Of a stretch of 60,553 nucleotides of DNA, positions 26,460 through 35,775 are shown piece after piece. Every line of letters starts with the position of its first letter. The stretch's first letter is position 1. Location: contig CACYHO010000003.1 in assembly GCA_902774285.1 (NCBI GenBank), forward strand, positions 1-60,553, in the 5' to 3' direction. The translations under genes were made by a program, and so were the position numbers. The notes under the pieces are model-generated. The model was not told the DNA's origin. It made no database searches and saw nothing but the letters and a program-made list of their open reading frames with translations. The DNA comes from an uncultured Pseudomonadota bacterium. GTDB lineage: Bacteria > Pseudomonadota > Alphaproteobacteria > Rs-D84.

Positions 26460-28217
26460 TTATAAACGTGCGCTGAATCCGATTTTGTTAGACATATTTG
26501 CATTTTGATGTACGGACAACAATTCATCGATTTTATTGATTGTGAATTCTGTTTGGACATCAACCCCGTCGTTTTGCAATAAACTGCGACGAAGCAAGGC
26601 TTCTATTTCGCGTTGTAATTCACGCACACCTTGTTCAGATGTGTAATTGCGAATTATATGTGAAATTGCATCGTCTGAAATAACGATATTATCAATATTC
26701 CAACCAGTATCTTCCGCTGCGCGTTTTAACAAATGTTCACGAGCAATTTGAATCTTTTCGTTTTCGCTGTATCCTGGAATTTCAATGATTTCCATACGGT
26801 CTTTTAATGCAGACGACATATTCAAAGAATTTGAAGTCGCGATAAACAAAACATTTGATAAATCAAAATCTACTTCCAAATAATGATCGCGGAAAGATTT
26901 GTTTTGTTCTGGGTCTAATATTTCCAACAAAGCAGATTCTGGATCACCACGCCAATCACGTCCCATTTTATCTATTTCGTCCAACACAATCACAGGATTA
27001 TTAGATTTACAACGTTTTAAAGCGTCCATAATGCGTCCGCATTGTGCGCCAATATATGTTTTCCTGTGTCCACGGAAATGTGCTTCGTCTGATATTCCAC
27101 CCAAAGATATTCTGCAATATTTACGTGATAATGCATTTGCGATAGATTTACAAAGCGAAGTTTTACCAACACCTGGTGCACCAACAAAACACAAAATGCT
27201 GCCACGGTTTTTACCGGTCTTTTTCATAACGGCTATATGTTCCAAAATTCTTTCTTTTACTGATGTCATACCACTGTGTTCGGAATCTAAAACATCGCGT
27301 GCTGTTTTTAAATCAATTGGTGCGCTGTCAGATTTATCCCATGGCATAGCCAACAATTCATCCAAATAGGTTTTAAGTAATCCGCCTTCTTGGGACATTG
27401 GCGACATAGTGCGCATACGCTTGAATTCAGACATTGCTTTTTCTTTCGCTTCCGCTGGCATTGCTGAATTTTCAATTTTTTTACGCATACTGTTTGTATC
27501 TATTTCTTCGTCATCTTCACCCATTTCTTTTTGAATGGCGCGCATTTTTTCTTGCAATATAGCCTGTCTTTGACCGTTTTCCATTTGGTTTTGCACGCGA
27601 CGATTTATATTTGCTTCAATTTTTTCTGTTTCAATAGACAGCATTAATTGTTCAAGCAATGCAACCAGTTTTTCGCGCCAAGTTTTCATTTTCAAAATTT
27701 CAACAGCAATTTCAGTATCGATATCTGCCATTTGAATAACGGTGTCTACAAATGCTGGCATAGGATAGTTCTGAACAATCGCATGGATTTTTTCCATTTT
27801 GAATTTATGGTGATTTGATAATATCTGCATTGCATCGCGTACCTTGTCACGCAGGGCAATTGTTTGTTCAAACGCAGAATCGTCCAGAATTTCAACTGGT
27901 GAAATATTTGCCGAAAAAATACCATCGATAATAATTATGTCGGATAAATTTACGACATTTGTTGTGCGAATTATCGCATGTATTGCACCATCTGGCATAT
28001 GTAAGACCTGTGCGATTTCACCGATTGTTCCGGTGCCGAATATATCATCAATTGTCGAAGGATAAGACCAGCTGTGCTGTGGACACAAAATAAGTCTTTG
28101 ATGATTCTTTGTTGCAGCTTCTATGCATGCAATTGACAACAGATTATCGACATACACCGGTACCGTCAGGCCCGGATGCACAACCAAATCACGAACTGGT
28201 AAAATGTATTCTTTCAT
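26460..28217 (-). CDS. lon: Lon-like AAA+ protein without a protease domain
   Basis: This 585-aa protein has the LON substrate-binding domain (KEYILPVRDLVVHPGLTVPV...), a coiled-coil linker (~190-240), and a complete AAA+ module: Walker A GAPGVGKT (~346-353), Walker B VIVLDEID (~409-416), the pore-loop region GISDEAHFRGHRKTYIG, and sensor 2 Arg in EQGVREL. It then ends at SNKIGFSARL, where normal ~780-aa Lon enters the Ser-Lys protease domain. No trace of that domain exists downstream: tsaB starts 10 nt after the stop. ATP-driven unfolding or chaperone action is possible, but proteolysis is not. The ATG at 28217 is chosen because it fits the Lon family and lies just behind a promoter; ATG 28238 is the alternative. 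Confidence 0.9.
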   Translation of the reverse strand: MKEYILPVRDLVVHPGLTVPVYVDNLLSIACIEAATKNHQRLILCPQHSWSYPSTIDDIFGTGTIGEIAQVLHMPDGAIHAIIRTTNVVNLSDIIIIDGIFSANISPVEILDDSAFEQTIALRDKVRDAMQILSNHHKFKMEKIHAIVQNYPMPAFVDTVIQMADIDTEIAVEILKMKTWREKLVALLEQLMLSIETEKIEANINRRVQNQMENGQRQAILQEKMRAIQKEMGEDDEEIDTNSMRKKIENSAMPAEAKEKAMSEFKRMRTMSPMSQEGGLLKTYLDELLAMPWDKSDSAPIDLKTARDVLDSEHSGMTSVKERILEHIAVMKKTGKNRGSILCFVGAPGVGKTSLCKSIANALSRKYCRISLGGISDEAHFRGHRKTYIGAQCGRIMDALKRCKSNNPVIVLDEIDKMGRDWRGDPESALLEILDPEQNKSFRDHYLEVDFDLSNVLFIATSNSLNMSSALKDRMEIIEIPGYSENEKIQIAREHLLKRAAEDTGWNIDNIVISDDAISHIIRNYTSEQGVRELQREIEALLRRSLLQNDGVDVQTEFTINKIDELLSVHQNANMSNKIGFSARL

Positions 28218-28227
28218 AGCAAAATAA

Positions 28228-28255
28228 ATATAGCCCATTTTATAGGATTTTCAAG
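28228..28255 (-). promoter_or_regulatory. Probable promoter of lon
   Basis: On the minus strand TTGAAA (28255-28250), a 16-bp spacer and TATATT (28233-28228) leave only 10 nt to the ATG at 28217. The mRNA would have a leader of about 3 nt. No sigma32-type box was recognised. Confidence 0.45.
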
Positions 28256-28257
28256 AT

Positions 28258-28288
28258 ATAAAAAAATCCCCAGGAAAACCCAGGGATT
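28258..28288 (-). terminator. Terminator of the 76-aa gene
   Basis: On the minus strand AATCCC and GGGATT pair with an inner GG/CC, followed by seven T. Confidence 0.7.
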
Positions 28289-28308
28289 AAAAGTTTATCG
28301 TTTTGTTT

Positions 28309-28539
28309 TTAGTGACGACGAAAACCATTACTGTGGCTTTGTGCGTTGTTGCTTGAACGTTTTGATAAATAACGTGCAGCAATCAAAACCAACCATTCAA
28401 CAGACAACAATGCTAAACCAATAACTTTGTTTTGGCAGCCTTCCAAATGAGCTAATACATATACAAATTGTGCAATGTAAGAGATATACAAAACGCCAAA
28501 AACGCCTGTAAAGAATACTTTTTTAATTTTTCCAAACAT
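28309..28539 (-). CDS. Small two-TM membrane protein
   Basis: This 76-aa protein is unrecognised. A basic start (MFGKIKK) is followed by a TM (VFFTGVFGVLYISYIAQFVYV), a short loop with one Cys (LEGCQNK), a second TM (VIGLALLSVEWLVLIAARYL) and a polar tail with several Ser, Asn and His. It has an AAAGGAAAAAAA ribosome site and its own terminator. It lies between ssrA and lon, all on the minus strand. Confidence 0.6.
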   Translation of the reverse strand: MFGKIKKVFFTGVFGVLYISYIAQFVYVLAHLEGCQNKVIGLALLSVEWLVLIAARYLSKRSSNNAQSHSNGFRRH

Positions 28540-28565
28540 TTTTTTTCCTTTTTATTTTATCAATA

Positions 28566-28881
28566 AATACCGGGTTTCTGGTGCCAGGTACCCGGCGACC
28601 CCGCAAAAGCTAAACGAAATATATCAACGATTGCCGACATATTTCAACGCCATATTAGGCAGCTATTGCAAGGCGAACGTTGTCGTTCGCAGCGATTCTA
28701 TCGCCATTCAGTTTTTAGTTTGTTTTTAACGGAACAACCCGGATTCAATCGATTTGCCTTTATTTCGCCTGTCGAAACTATGTCAGCCCCGTAAAGAAAT
28801 TGGTGGAGCTGTGGGGTACCGCCCCCCAGTCCAAAACGATTATTCCGCAACGAATTCAGAATCATCTCCGCTTGCGCGGCA
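28566..28881 (-). ncRNA. ssrA: tmRNA, circularly permuted two-piece type
   Basis: On the minus strand the acceptor piece comes first, from a CCGC-GCAA-GCGG hairpin near 28880 to AGCTCCACCA at 28801. A 10-nt linker (ATTTCTTTAC) follows, then the coding piece starting GGGGCTGACATAGTTTCGAC at 28790, the canonical tmRNA 5' end. This reversed order is the permuted gene known from Alphaproteobacteria; processing removes the linker and leaves two RNAs held by pairing. The tag reading frame is GCG AAC GAC AAC GTT CGC CTT GCA ATA GCT GCC TAA, giving ANDNVRLAIAA. The 3' part folds through CCGGGT/ACCCGG near 28570-28595. The outer ends are approximate. Confidence 0.93.
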
Positions 28882-28887
28882 ATAAAT

Positions 28888-28916
28888 ATTATAAATATTC
28901 ATAGTGGAAATTGCAA
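28888..28916 (-). promoter_or_regulatory. Promoter of ssrA
   Basis: On the minus strand TTGCAA (28916-28911), a 17-bp spacer and a perfect TATAAT (28893-28888). Transcription would begin near 28881, at the first hairpin of the acceptor piece. Confidence 0.75.
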
Positions 28917-28947
28917 GTTTTTAAGTTATAATGGAACAAAAGGGTAA

Positions 28948-29955
<1,008 letters not shown>

Positions 29956-30585
29956 ATGAGTGATAATGGAATTTATGATAAACATATTAAAAAAATAATA
30001 TCTTTAAATAAAAAGCGGGGTACATATTTTCCTGTTCAAAATCCAAAGCCAGAAAAACCATTGAACCCAATGTCTGATTTTTTGAAAGACAAAGATGGTA
30101 TGCCTGTTCCAGAAGGGGAAGCCAGAATTACCAAAATGGCTTTATTTTCTGTTGGTGAAGTTAATGGTGTAAAGGCTGTTGCTGAAAATGGGAAACATAT
30201 AAAATTAGGTGCGGCTGGTGCAAAACTGGAACAAGTCGACAGAATAAACGGCGTTTGGCATATTCAAAATAAATTTCCATATGAAATAACGCGTGTACGC
30301 AAGAGAGATATGGTTTTGTTGAAAAAACTTGATCGCGAAGAACATACTGGCTTTGAATTTTATACTGCTAAACATGTTGGATATAATTGTTTTGGTCCAT
30401 TTGTTTCACAAGGTAACGGATACGATTACATAGTTGCAAAATGCAACACTGATCGCGGTCCTTTTTGGGGCTATGGCAAAACGATTGATGATGCACGTGC
30501 ATATTTGTGTTTGAAATTATATGACGAATGTCAAGATGCTATACTTGGCATTTTGTGCAGCAAGACAAGAAACGACCAAAAATAA
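29956..30585 (+). CDS. Hypothetical 209-aa protein coupled to obgE
   Basis: It is unrecognised. It is soluble-looking, with no signal or TM segment. It begins basic (KHIKKIISLNKKRG), has a Pro-rich stretch (NPKPEKPLNPM), a beta-rich centre (MALFSVGEVNGVKAVAENGKHIKLGAAG) and a C-terminal region with Cys and aromatic residues (GYNCFGPFVS, RGPFWGYGKTIDDARAYLCLKLYDEC). Its ATG follows the obgE stop directly (TAAATG), so translation is coupled and a link with Obg or ribosome biogenesis is possible. Confidence 0.65.
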   Translation: MSDNGIYDKHIKKIISLNKKRGTYFPVQNPKPEKPLNPMSDFLKDKDGMPVPEGEARITKMALFSVGEVNGVKAVAENGKHIKLGAAGAKLEQVDRINGVWHIQNKFPYEITRVRKRDMVLLKKLDREEHTGFEFYTAKHVGYNCFGPFVSQGNGYDYIVAKCNTDRGPFWGYGKTIDDARAYLCLKLYDECQDAILGILCSKTRNDQK

Positions 30586-30651
30586 AACGCTTTGATTTTA
30601 ACAGCGGAATCTGGTAAAATTAATGCGGCAACAAATGAAAAAGGAGAAATT

Positions 30652-31272
30652 ATGTTATCTTTAAAAGGAACACAAACAGAAAAGAATTTATTGATTGCGT
30701 TTGCTGGTGAATCTCAGGCTCGTAATCGTTACACTTTCTTTGCTTCTCAGGCTAAAAAAGATGGTTATGAAGCAATTGGAAAAATCTTTTTAGAAACAGC
30801 AGAACAAGAAAAAGAACATGCTTCACGTTTGTTCAAATATTTGGAAGGTGGCGCATTGGAAATCACAGCTGCTTTTCCTGCTGGTAAAATAGGCGATACA
30901 TTGGAAAATTTGAAAGCTGCCGCATATGGTGAACACGAAGAAAATACGGATATGTATCCTCAATTTGCTCAAATTGCTGCCCAAGAAGGTTTTACAGCAA
31001 TCGCAGAAGTGTTGAAAAATATTGGTTATGCAGAACGTTATCATGAATCACGTTTCCGTGCATTGGCAGAAGCAATCGAAAACGGCACAATCTTTAAATC
31101 TGATAAAATCGTAATGTGGCGTTGCACAAACTGTGGTAACTGGCACATTGGTACAGAAGCACCACAAGTTTGCCCAGCATGTTTGCATCCACAGGGTTAC
31201 TTTATCAGTGAAGGTATCGTGACACGTTGTGATACAAACGAAGGTTTCTGTGAATACACAAATATTGATTAA
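30652..31272 (+). CDS. rbr: Rubrerythrin
   Basis: This 206-aa non-haem iron protein reduces hydrogen peroxide. The N-terminal four-helix diiron domain has ligands in AFAGESQARNRY, FLETAEQEKEHASR, EHEENTDMYPQFA and AERYHESRF. The C-terminal rubredoxin-like domain has CTNCGNW and CPACLHPQ. The start at 30652 is set by a strong AAAGGAGA site. Rubrerythrin is typical of anaerobes and microaerophiles, and is the main clue to habitat in this window. An unusual Cys-containing extension (TRCDTNEGFCEYTNID) follows the rubredoxin part. Confidence 0.95.
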   Translation: MLSLKGTQTEKNLLIAFAGESQARNRYTFFASQAKKDGYEAIGKIFLETAEQEKEHASRLFKYLEGGALEITAAFPAGKIGDTLENLKAAAYGEHEENTDMYPQFAQIAAQEGFTAIAEVLKNIGYAERYHESRFRALAEAIENGTIFKSDKIVMWRCTNCGNWHIGTEAPQVCPACLHPQGYFISEGIVTRCDTNEGFCEYTNID

Positions 31273-31288
31273 AATATATGTGTTGTTT

Positions 31289-31318
31289 AAAACCGCCCGT
31301 TTGGGCGGTTTTTTTTTA
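31289..31318. terminator. Bidirectional terminator
   Basis: AAAACCGCCC-GTTT-GGGCGGTTTT lies between the rubrerythrin gene and the convergent lipoprotein gene, with T/A runs on both sides. Confidence 0.85.
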
Positions 31319-31855
31319 ATTGTTTTGTGTTGGTTGTGCTAAAATTATCAACCCGTCATTCATATCTTTCTTTTTTGTGGCTTTTTGTGTTTTGGTTGCT
31401 GGGGTTGACTCTTTTGTTTCCAATTCGTCTAATATATCATTTAATTTGCGTAATGACGAATTTTGACATCCGCGCCCACGCCATGACAATATCTCTTCTT
31501 TTGTGTTTTTGTCCGTTATAGACAAACTGAAATTCCACCACCAGAATCCATTAAACATACACCATATTGGGCGCAGTATTTCTTTGCGTTCTGCAACACG
31601 CACTGCATATCTAACATTGTTCGGGATAGCAAATACTTCTGTGTCGTCTGAATCGTCTTCTTTGACTTTCTGTAAAGCACCAACATTTATATGATAACCG
31701 CGTTCTTCCATAACTTGTTTAACAGATCTTTTCATAGAATAACCACCGCGTGGAGTGTAAATAACTGCTGATTTATCCAAAGTATGTGGTTTGTAATAAA
31801 CGCTGTTACAACCACAAAGCATCAAACACAATAAAATCGAAACAAATATACGCAT
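31316..31855 (-). CDS. Putative lipoprotein, unknown function
   Basis: This 179-aa protein has a lipoprotein signal (ILLCLMLCGC, lipobox L-C-G-C with the lipid Cys at residue 16). The mature part has SAVIYTPRGGYSMKRSVKQVMEERGY and later WWWNFSLSITDKNTKEEILSWRGRGC, which recalls small periplasmic lipoproteins with one alpha/beta domain. It ends in a Lys/Thr-rich tail. I do not recognise the family. It is monocistronic. Confidence 0.7.
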   Translation of the reverse strand: MRIFVSILLCLMLCGCNSVYYKPHTLDKSAVIYTPRGGYSMKRSVKQVMEERGYHINVGALQKVKEDDSDDTEVFAIPNNVRYAVRVAERKEILRPIWCMFNGFWWWNFSLSITDKNTKEEILSWRGRGCQNSSLRKLNDILDELETKESTPATKTQKATKKKDMNDGLIILAQPTQNN

Positions 31856-31908
31856 GAATATATTCCTTTGTTGAATCTTAGCCCAACATAGAAAAATAAA
31901 TCAAGCAT

Positions 31909-31935
31909 AAAAAAACCGCCAACATGGCGGTTTTA
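31909..31935 (-). terminator. Terminator of rlpA
   Basis: On the minus strand AACCGCCATGTTGGCGGTT is followed by seven T. Confidence 0.8.
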
Positions 31936-31951
31936 GATTGTTTGTTTTTGA

Positions 31952-32812
31952 TTAAATGCTGTCAGCATTGACCCATTTACCAGATTTTAATAATCCTGGG
32001 GCCATACCTTTATCGCTGCGCAGTGCATCAATTACACGACGAGCATTTGCGGCATCTAAATCAATTATGCGAACTTTGTACATATCTGCTTCGTGAACAA
32101 CAACTGCATTGCCATAAGAAGCCAATTCTTTAGCCAAAGCATTTGCATTGTCTTCGCTGTAAACAGCTGCTACTTGAACGCTGTATTCACCAGATGTTAC
32201 AGCAGGTGCAGTTTCCACGCTTGCTGCTTTCGCTTCCGCTGGGGCAGCTTTTACTTCTTCGCCCAATGTCGCGTTTTTAACAGCAATAGATTCGTTTGAT
32301 AATACTTGAACTTGGACTTTTGCAGTGCCACTCATGCCAATTTCTTTTGCAGCGGCAGCGGACAAATCCATAATACGAGTATTTACAAATGGGCCACGAT
32401 TATTTACACGAACAACAACTGAATTACCGTTGTCTAAATTTGTAACTTTTACGATAGATGGCAATGGCAAAGTTTTACTTGTTGCAACCAATTGATTAGA
32501 ATCAAATGTTTCACCGTCGCTTGTTTTTGAACCGTTTAATTCCACAGGAATAATCCCTGCCAAACCTGTTTGATTATAAGTTAAATCTTCACCTGGTACA
32601 TATTGAACATCTTCGATTTTGTATGGGCTGCCGATATAATATTTTGGTGCGGCTGCCATCAAATAAGCATTTGAATTCAATGTGCTTTCTGCTGGTGCCA
32701 ATTGTTCTTCGTTAAAACCATCATAACCATATGTAGCTTCTGTATTAGAACCTGTATCCATACATCCAGCAACCAAAGCAGTTAATACTGCCAAAGATAC
32801 GATTTTTTTCAT
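31952..32812 (-). CDS. rlpA: RlpA-like SPOR lipoprotein with altered active site
   Basis: This 286-aa protein has a lipobox LVAGC (Cys17), a double-psi beta-barrel domain (about residues 57-170: GSPYKIEDVQY, SDGETFDSNQLVATSKTLPLPS, VVVRVNNRGPF, RIMDLSAAAAKEIGM) and a C-terminal SPOR domain (SGEYSVQVAAVYSEDNANALAKEL) that binds denuded glycan at the septum. RlpA enzymes cut such glycan with conserved Glu, His and Asp. Here Glu101 remains (GETFD), but His is Ser112 (ATSKTL) and Asp is Asn138 (NNRGPF). It may bind rather than cut. The start is set at 32812 by CAAAGGAGTGAGAAT. Confidence 0.88.
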   Translation of the reverse strand: MKKIVSLAVLTALVAGCMDTGSNTEATYGYDGFNEEQLAPAESTLNSNAYLMAAAPKYYIGSPYKIEDVQYVPGEDLTYNQTGLAGIIPVELNGSKTSDGETFDSNQLVATSKTLPLPSIVKVTNLDNGNSVVVRVNNRGPFVNTRIMDLSAAAAKEIGMSGTAKVQVQVLSNESIAVKNATLGEEVKAAPAEAKAASVETAPAVTSGEYSVQVAAVYSEDNANALAKELASYGNAVVVHEADMYKVRIIDLDAANARRVIDALRSDKGMAPGLLKSGKWVNADSI

Positions 32813-32879
32813 ATTCTCACTCCTTTGTGATTTTCTCTTATAGTTATATTTTATCACAAAAGAGATGTACTTGCAAATT

Positions 32880-34346
32880 TTATTTTATCAAGAATCTGTC
32901 GATTATAAATGCTGTTGGTAAATACAAAATTCCGAATACAGCGATAGCAATACCCAATGCAAATATATTTGCAATGTGTATCATTGATAATGCATAACCC
33001 AAAGCCACAGAAATCAAAGCAAAAACAAACATTGAAACAACGGTCTTTTTTTCTGTTTTTATCAAACCGCGTTTGCGACATACATGTCCCAATAAATAGT
33101 TTTTTACATAACCACTGGCCACAACGCCGACAGGTATAGATAAATAGCCAATTAATGGGAACAATGACAAATAAATCAGAGTTGCGACTCCCAAAGATAT
33201 GACACTCGTTCTGACCGGGGTATTAACATCTTGGGACGCATAAAGTGTCTTGCTGTAAATTTGACTTATTAACATTGCTGGTAATACCAGACATTGTATT
33301 TTAATAGCCAATGCTACAGCACTTGTTGATTCTGGTGTCCATGCACCATGTTGAAACAGAATTCTGATAATTGGTTCTGCTAATACAAAAAGTCCGACCA
33401 TACATGGGAAAATTAGCATCATTGAACGGCGCATAGATGAATTTTGTTGTAAATGCACACTGCGCATATTGCCGTCGGTTAAAGCCTTTGATATGGAAGA
33501 AATTAAAACTGTTCCAACAGCTAACCCAATCATGGCAAAAGGTAATTGAATCATACGATCTGCATAATACAACCAAGATACAGCACCCGATTGCCAACTG
33601 GCAACCAAAGTCCCAACAATAATAGTGATTTGATAGAAACCAGAACCAACCAAACTTACACCAAAACGTTTAAACATATTCTTTATTTGACTGTTCCAGT
33701 GTGGAATTATCAAACGTAAACCGAAATGTTTGCTGCGAATGCGTTGCCAAAGTACAAAGAACTGTATTATTCCAGACAATACAACCGTGGCAGCCATTAC
33801 ATAAATAATGTATTGATTGCCATATAATACAGATGCCGCCAGCGCGCATATAAGCATAATGTTCAACATAACTGGCATAAATGCAGCCAACAAGAAACGA
33901 GAATGTGCATTAAGGACTGCTGATAAAAACGCAGCGCCACAAATAAAAATAACATAGAAAAACATTATTCGGGCGATAGTGACTGTTAATTGCATTTTAC
34001 CAGGATCTTCGGAAAAGCCGGGTGCCAGCGCCCAAATAACCAACGGCATAAATATTTCAAATACTATTGTTATACCCAATAAAATAACCATCAACCAAGA
34101 AAAGACATTTTTCGCAAACCCTTCGTCTTTCTTCATATCTGTATACATTGGAATAAATATAGCGGAAAGGGCGCCTTCACCCAACAAATCGCGGAATAAA
34201 TTAGGTAATTTAAATGCGGCAAAGAAAATGTCTGACATGCGCCCAGCACCCAAGAAACGTGCGATTAACATATCGCGGATGAACCCGAATATACGACTTA
34301 TTCCGGTCATAGCGCCAACGCCGAATATATTTTTTCCTAATTTCAT
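32880..34346 (-). CDS. murJ: Lipid II flippase MurJ
   Basis: This 488-aa MOP-superfamily protein has about 14 TM helices. The start GISRIFGFIRDMLIARFLGAG is the MurJ signature, followed by FKLPNLFRDLLGEGALSAIFIP, and ALAPGF. It moves lipid II across the inner membrane. Length is slightly under the usual ~510. It lies upstream of rlpA on the same strand, so the two wall genes may be co-transcribed. Confidence 0.94.
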   Translation of the reverse strand: MKLGKNIFGVGAMTGISRIFGFIRDMLIARFLGAGRMSDIFFAAFKLPNLFRDLLGEGALSAIFIPMYTDMKKDEGFAKNVFSWLMVILLGITIVFEIFMPLVIWALAPGFSEDPGKMQLTVTIARIMFFYVIFICGAAFLSAVLNAHSRFLLAAFMPVMLNIMLICALAASVLYGNQYIIYVMAATVVLSGIIQFFVLWQRIRSKHFGLRLIIPHWNSQIKNMFKRFGVSLVGSGFYQITIIVGTLVASWQSGAVSWLYYADRMIQLPFAMIGLAVGTVLISSISKALTDGNMRSVHLQQNSSMRRSMMLIFPCMVGLFVLAEPIIRILFQHGAWTPESTSAVALAIKIQCLVLPAMLISQIYSKTLYASQDVNTPVRTSVISLGVATLIYLSLFPLIGYLSIPVGVVASGYVKNYLLGHVCRKRGLIKTEKKTVVSMFVFALISVALGYALSMIHIANIFALGIAIAVFGILYLPTAFIIDRFLIK

Positions 34347-34418
34347 ATCAGTGCCTATTTTTTTCTTTTATTTTTTCTCACCTTTCATTATACTGCGAAA
34401 GGTAAAGGAATTTCAAGT

Positions 34419-35138
34419 ATGAAAAAAATCGCAGTATTATTTTGTTTGATGCCGTTATTATACGGATGTGGCGGTGGCGAAGAAATTAAACCAGAACGCC
34501 CATTGGAAGATATTTACGCGGACGCATACAAAGAATTTAACAAAAAGAATTACGAAGAAGCTGCCGACCTTTTCCAAGAAGCAGAATCTCAATATCCGTC
34601 AAACCCGTGGTCTGCTGATGCGCTGGTTATGATGGCGTATTCAAGATATTTGGACAAAGATTTTGCTGGTTCTATATTGGCCATTGATCGATATATGCGT
34701 TTTCACCCGGGGCACAAAGATGTTCCATATATGATGTATTTGCGTGGTATGTGCTATTATCGTCAGGTAAGCGATGTTCGTCGTGATCCAGAAATGTCTG
34801 CGCTGGCGTTACAACAATTCCAACAACTTGTTCAAAGATTTCCATCATCTGAATATGCTAAAAACGCGAAAAATAAAATACTTATCTTGAAGAACTATAT
34901 CGCGGGCAAGGTTATGTATGCTGCGCGTAATGATATGCAACAGAAAAATTGGACTGCGGCAATCGCGCGTTTACAGCCAATTGTTTCTACTGCCCAAGAA
35001 ACTGTTATGACCCCCGAAGCAATGTTTCGTTTAAATGAATGTTATACGGCGGTTGGTTTGCCAGAACAGGCGGCTGGTTATGCAGATATGTTGCGTAAAA
35101 ACTTCCCAGATAATGAATGGACGAAAAAGTTAAAATAA
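34419..35138 (+). CDS. bamD: Outer-membrane assembly lipoprotein BamD
   Basis: This 239-aa protein has a lipoprotein signal (LFCLMPLLYGC, Cys17) and TPR-type helices: YADAYKEFNKKNYEEAADLFQEAESQYPSNPWSADA is the family hallmark, then AILAIDRYMRFHPGHKDVPYMMYLRGMCYY and the VQRFPSSEYA repeat. It is the essential partner of BamA in inserting barrel proteins. It is divergent from murJ with AAAGGAATTT as ribosome site, and monocistronic with its own terminator. Confidence 0.95.
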   Translation: MKKIAVLFCLMPLLYGCGGGEEIKPERPLEDIYADAYKEFNKKNYEEAADLFQEAESQYPSNPWSADALVMMAYSRYLDKDFAGSILAIDRYMRFHPGHKDVPYMMYLRGMCYYRQVSDVRRDPEMSALALQQFQQLVQRFPSSEYAKNAKNKILILKNYIAGKVMYAARNDMQQKNWTAAIARLQPIVSTAQETVMTPEAMFRLNECYTAVGLPEQAAGYADMLRKNFPDNEWTKKLK

Positions 35139-35163
35139 AAAAGCCTCTTTTTTGAGGCTTTTG
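35137..35163. terminator. Bidirectional terminator
   Basis: AAAAAAGCCTC-TTTTTT-GAGGCTTTT lies between bamD and the convergent 199-aa gene. Confidence 0.75.
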
Positions 35164-35164
35164 T

Positions 35165-35764
35165 TTATCTTAGTTTTTCTTTTTGTATGCGCGATACTAT
35201 TGAATCTCTGTTCAAATGTAATCTGTTTTGTGTATCAAGAACAAATTTTCTTCTGGCGTCATAATTTGATGAAATAAACATAACAGTATCGCCAATATTT
35301 GAAAGTTTTACTTGTTCTTCAAATTCAGGCAATTGATTTTGTTTGGCAAATTTATCTTTATAACCATTGTATTCAATAATGCGTTCTTCTTTGGTATTGA
35401 CATCAGAAATAATGATTTTTTTATCTGTTTCATATATGCCAGATATAGTATTTTTATGGTTTTTGTTTGCTTTGTATTCTTTTTTGATCATAACACCACC
35501 AAGTGTTGCCAAAGACGCCAAAAACAACAAAATAAATATCAGACAGCCACGTTCAGTGTGTGAATTATCAGGGATTTTTTCAGGTATGTAAATTATAGTC
35601 CCGTCCGTGTCAATTCTGTGATTAAATTCGTTTAATTTACATTTCAGCATAAATATTGTTTCGCCAGTGATGGCGTTTTTTACCTTCACAACACTCATAT
35701 CTCGGTTGTTGTGTGTCGGTTTTTGTTCAATATGTTTTTCTGATTCTTGTTCCCAACTATCCAT
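35165..35764 (-). CDS. Hypothetical single-TM protein
   Basis: This 199-aa protein is unrecognised. It has a polar N-terminal domain of about 72 residues (VKNAITGETIFMLKCKLNEF, DGTIIYIPEKI), one TM (CLIFILLFLASLATLGGVMI), and a C-terminal part of about 105 residues that is basic and beta-rich (KKIIISDVNTKEERIIEYNGY, VKLSNIGDTVMFIS). It is 11 nt downstream of dcd on the same strand, so probably co-transcribed. Confidence 0.6.
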   Translation of the reverse strand: MDSWEQESEKHIEQKPTHNNRDMSVVKVKNAITGETIFMLKCKLNEFNHRIDTDGTIIYIPEKIPDNSHTERGCLIFILLFLASLATLGGVMIKKEYKANKNHKNTISGIYETDKKIIISDVNTKEERIIEYNGYKDKFAKQNQLPEFEEQVKLSNIGDTVMFISSNYDARRKFVLDTQNRLHLNRDSIVSRIQKEKLR

Positions 35765-35775
35765 TTTATGTCCTT

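Noticed and set aside
26450..26563. Upstream part of the tsaB frame as a remnant of the missing Lon protease domain
   Set aside because: It is the lon 3' end read in another frame; there is no GLAWTPVGG- or PKDGPSAG-like sequence in any frame.
28566..28900. Gap between the 76-aa gene and obgE as an empty intergenic region
   Set aside because: It contains the permuted ssrA gene with promoter, both pieces and tag frame.
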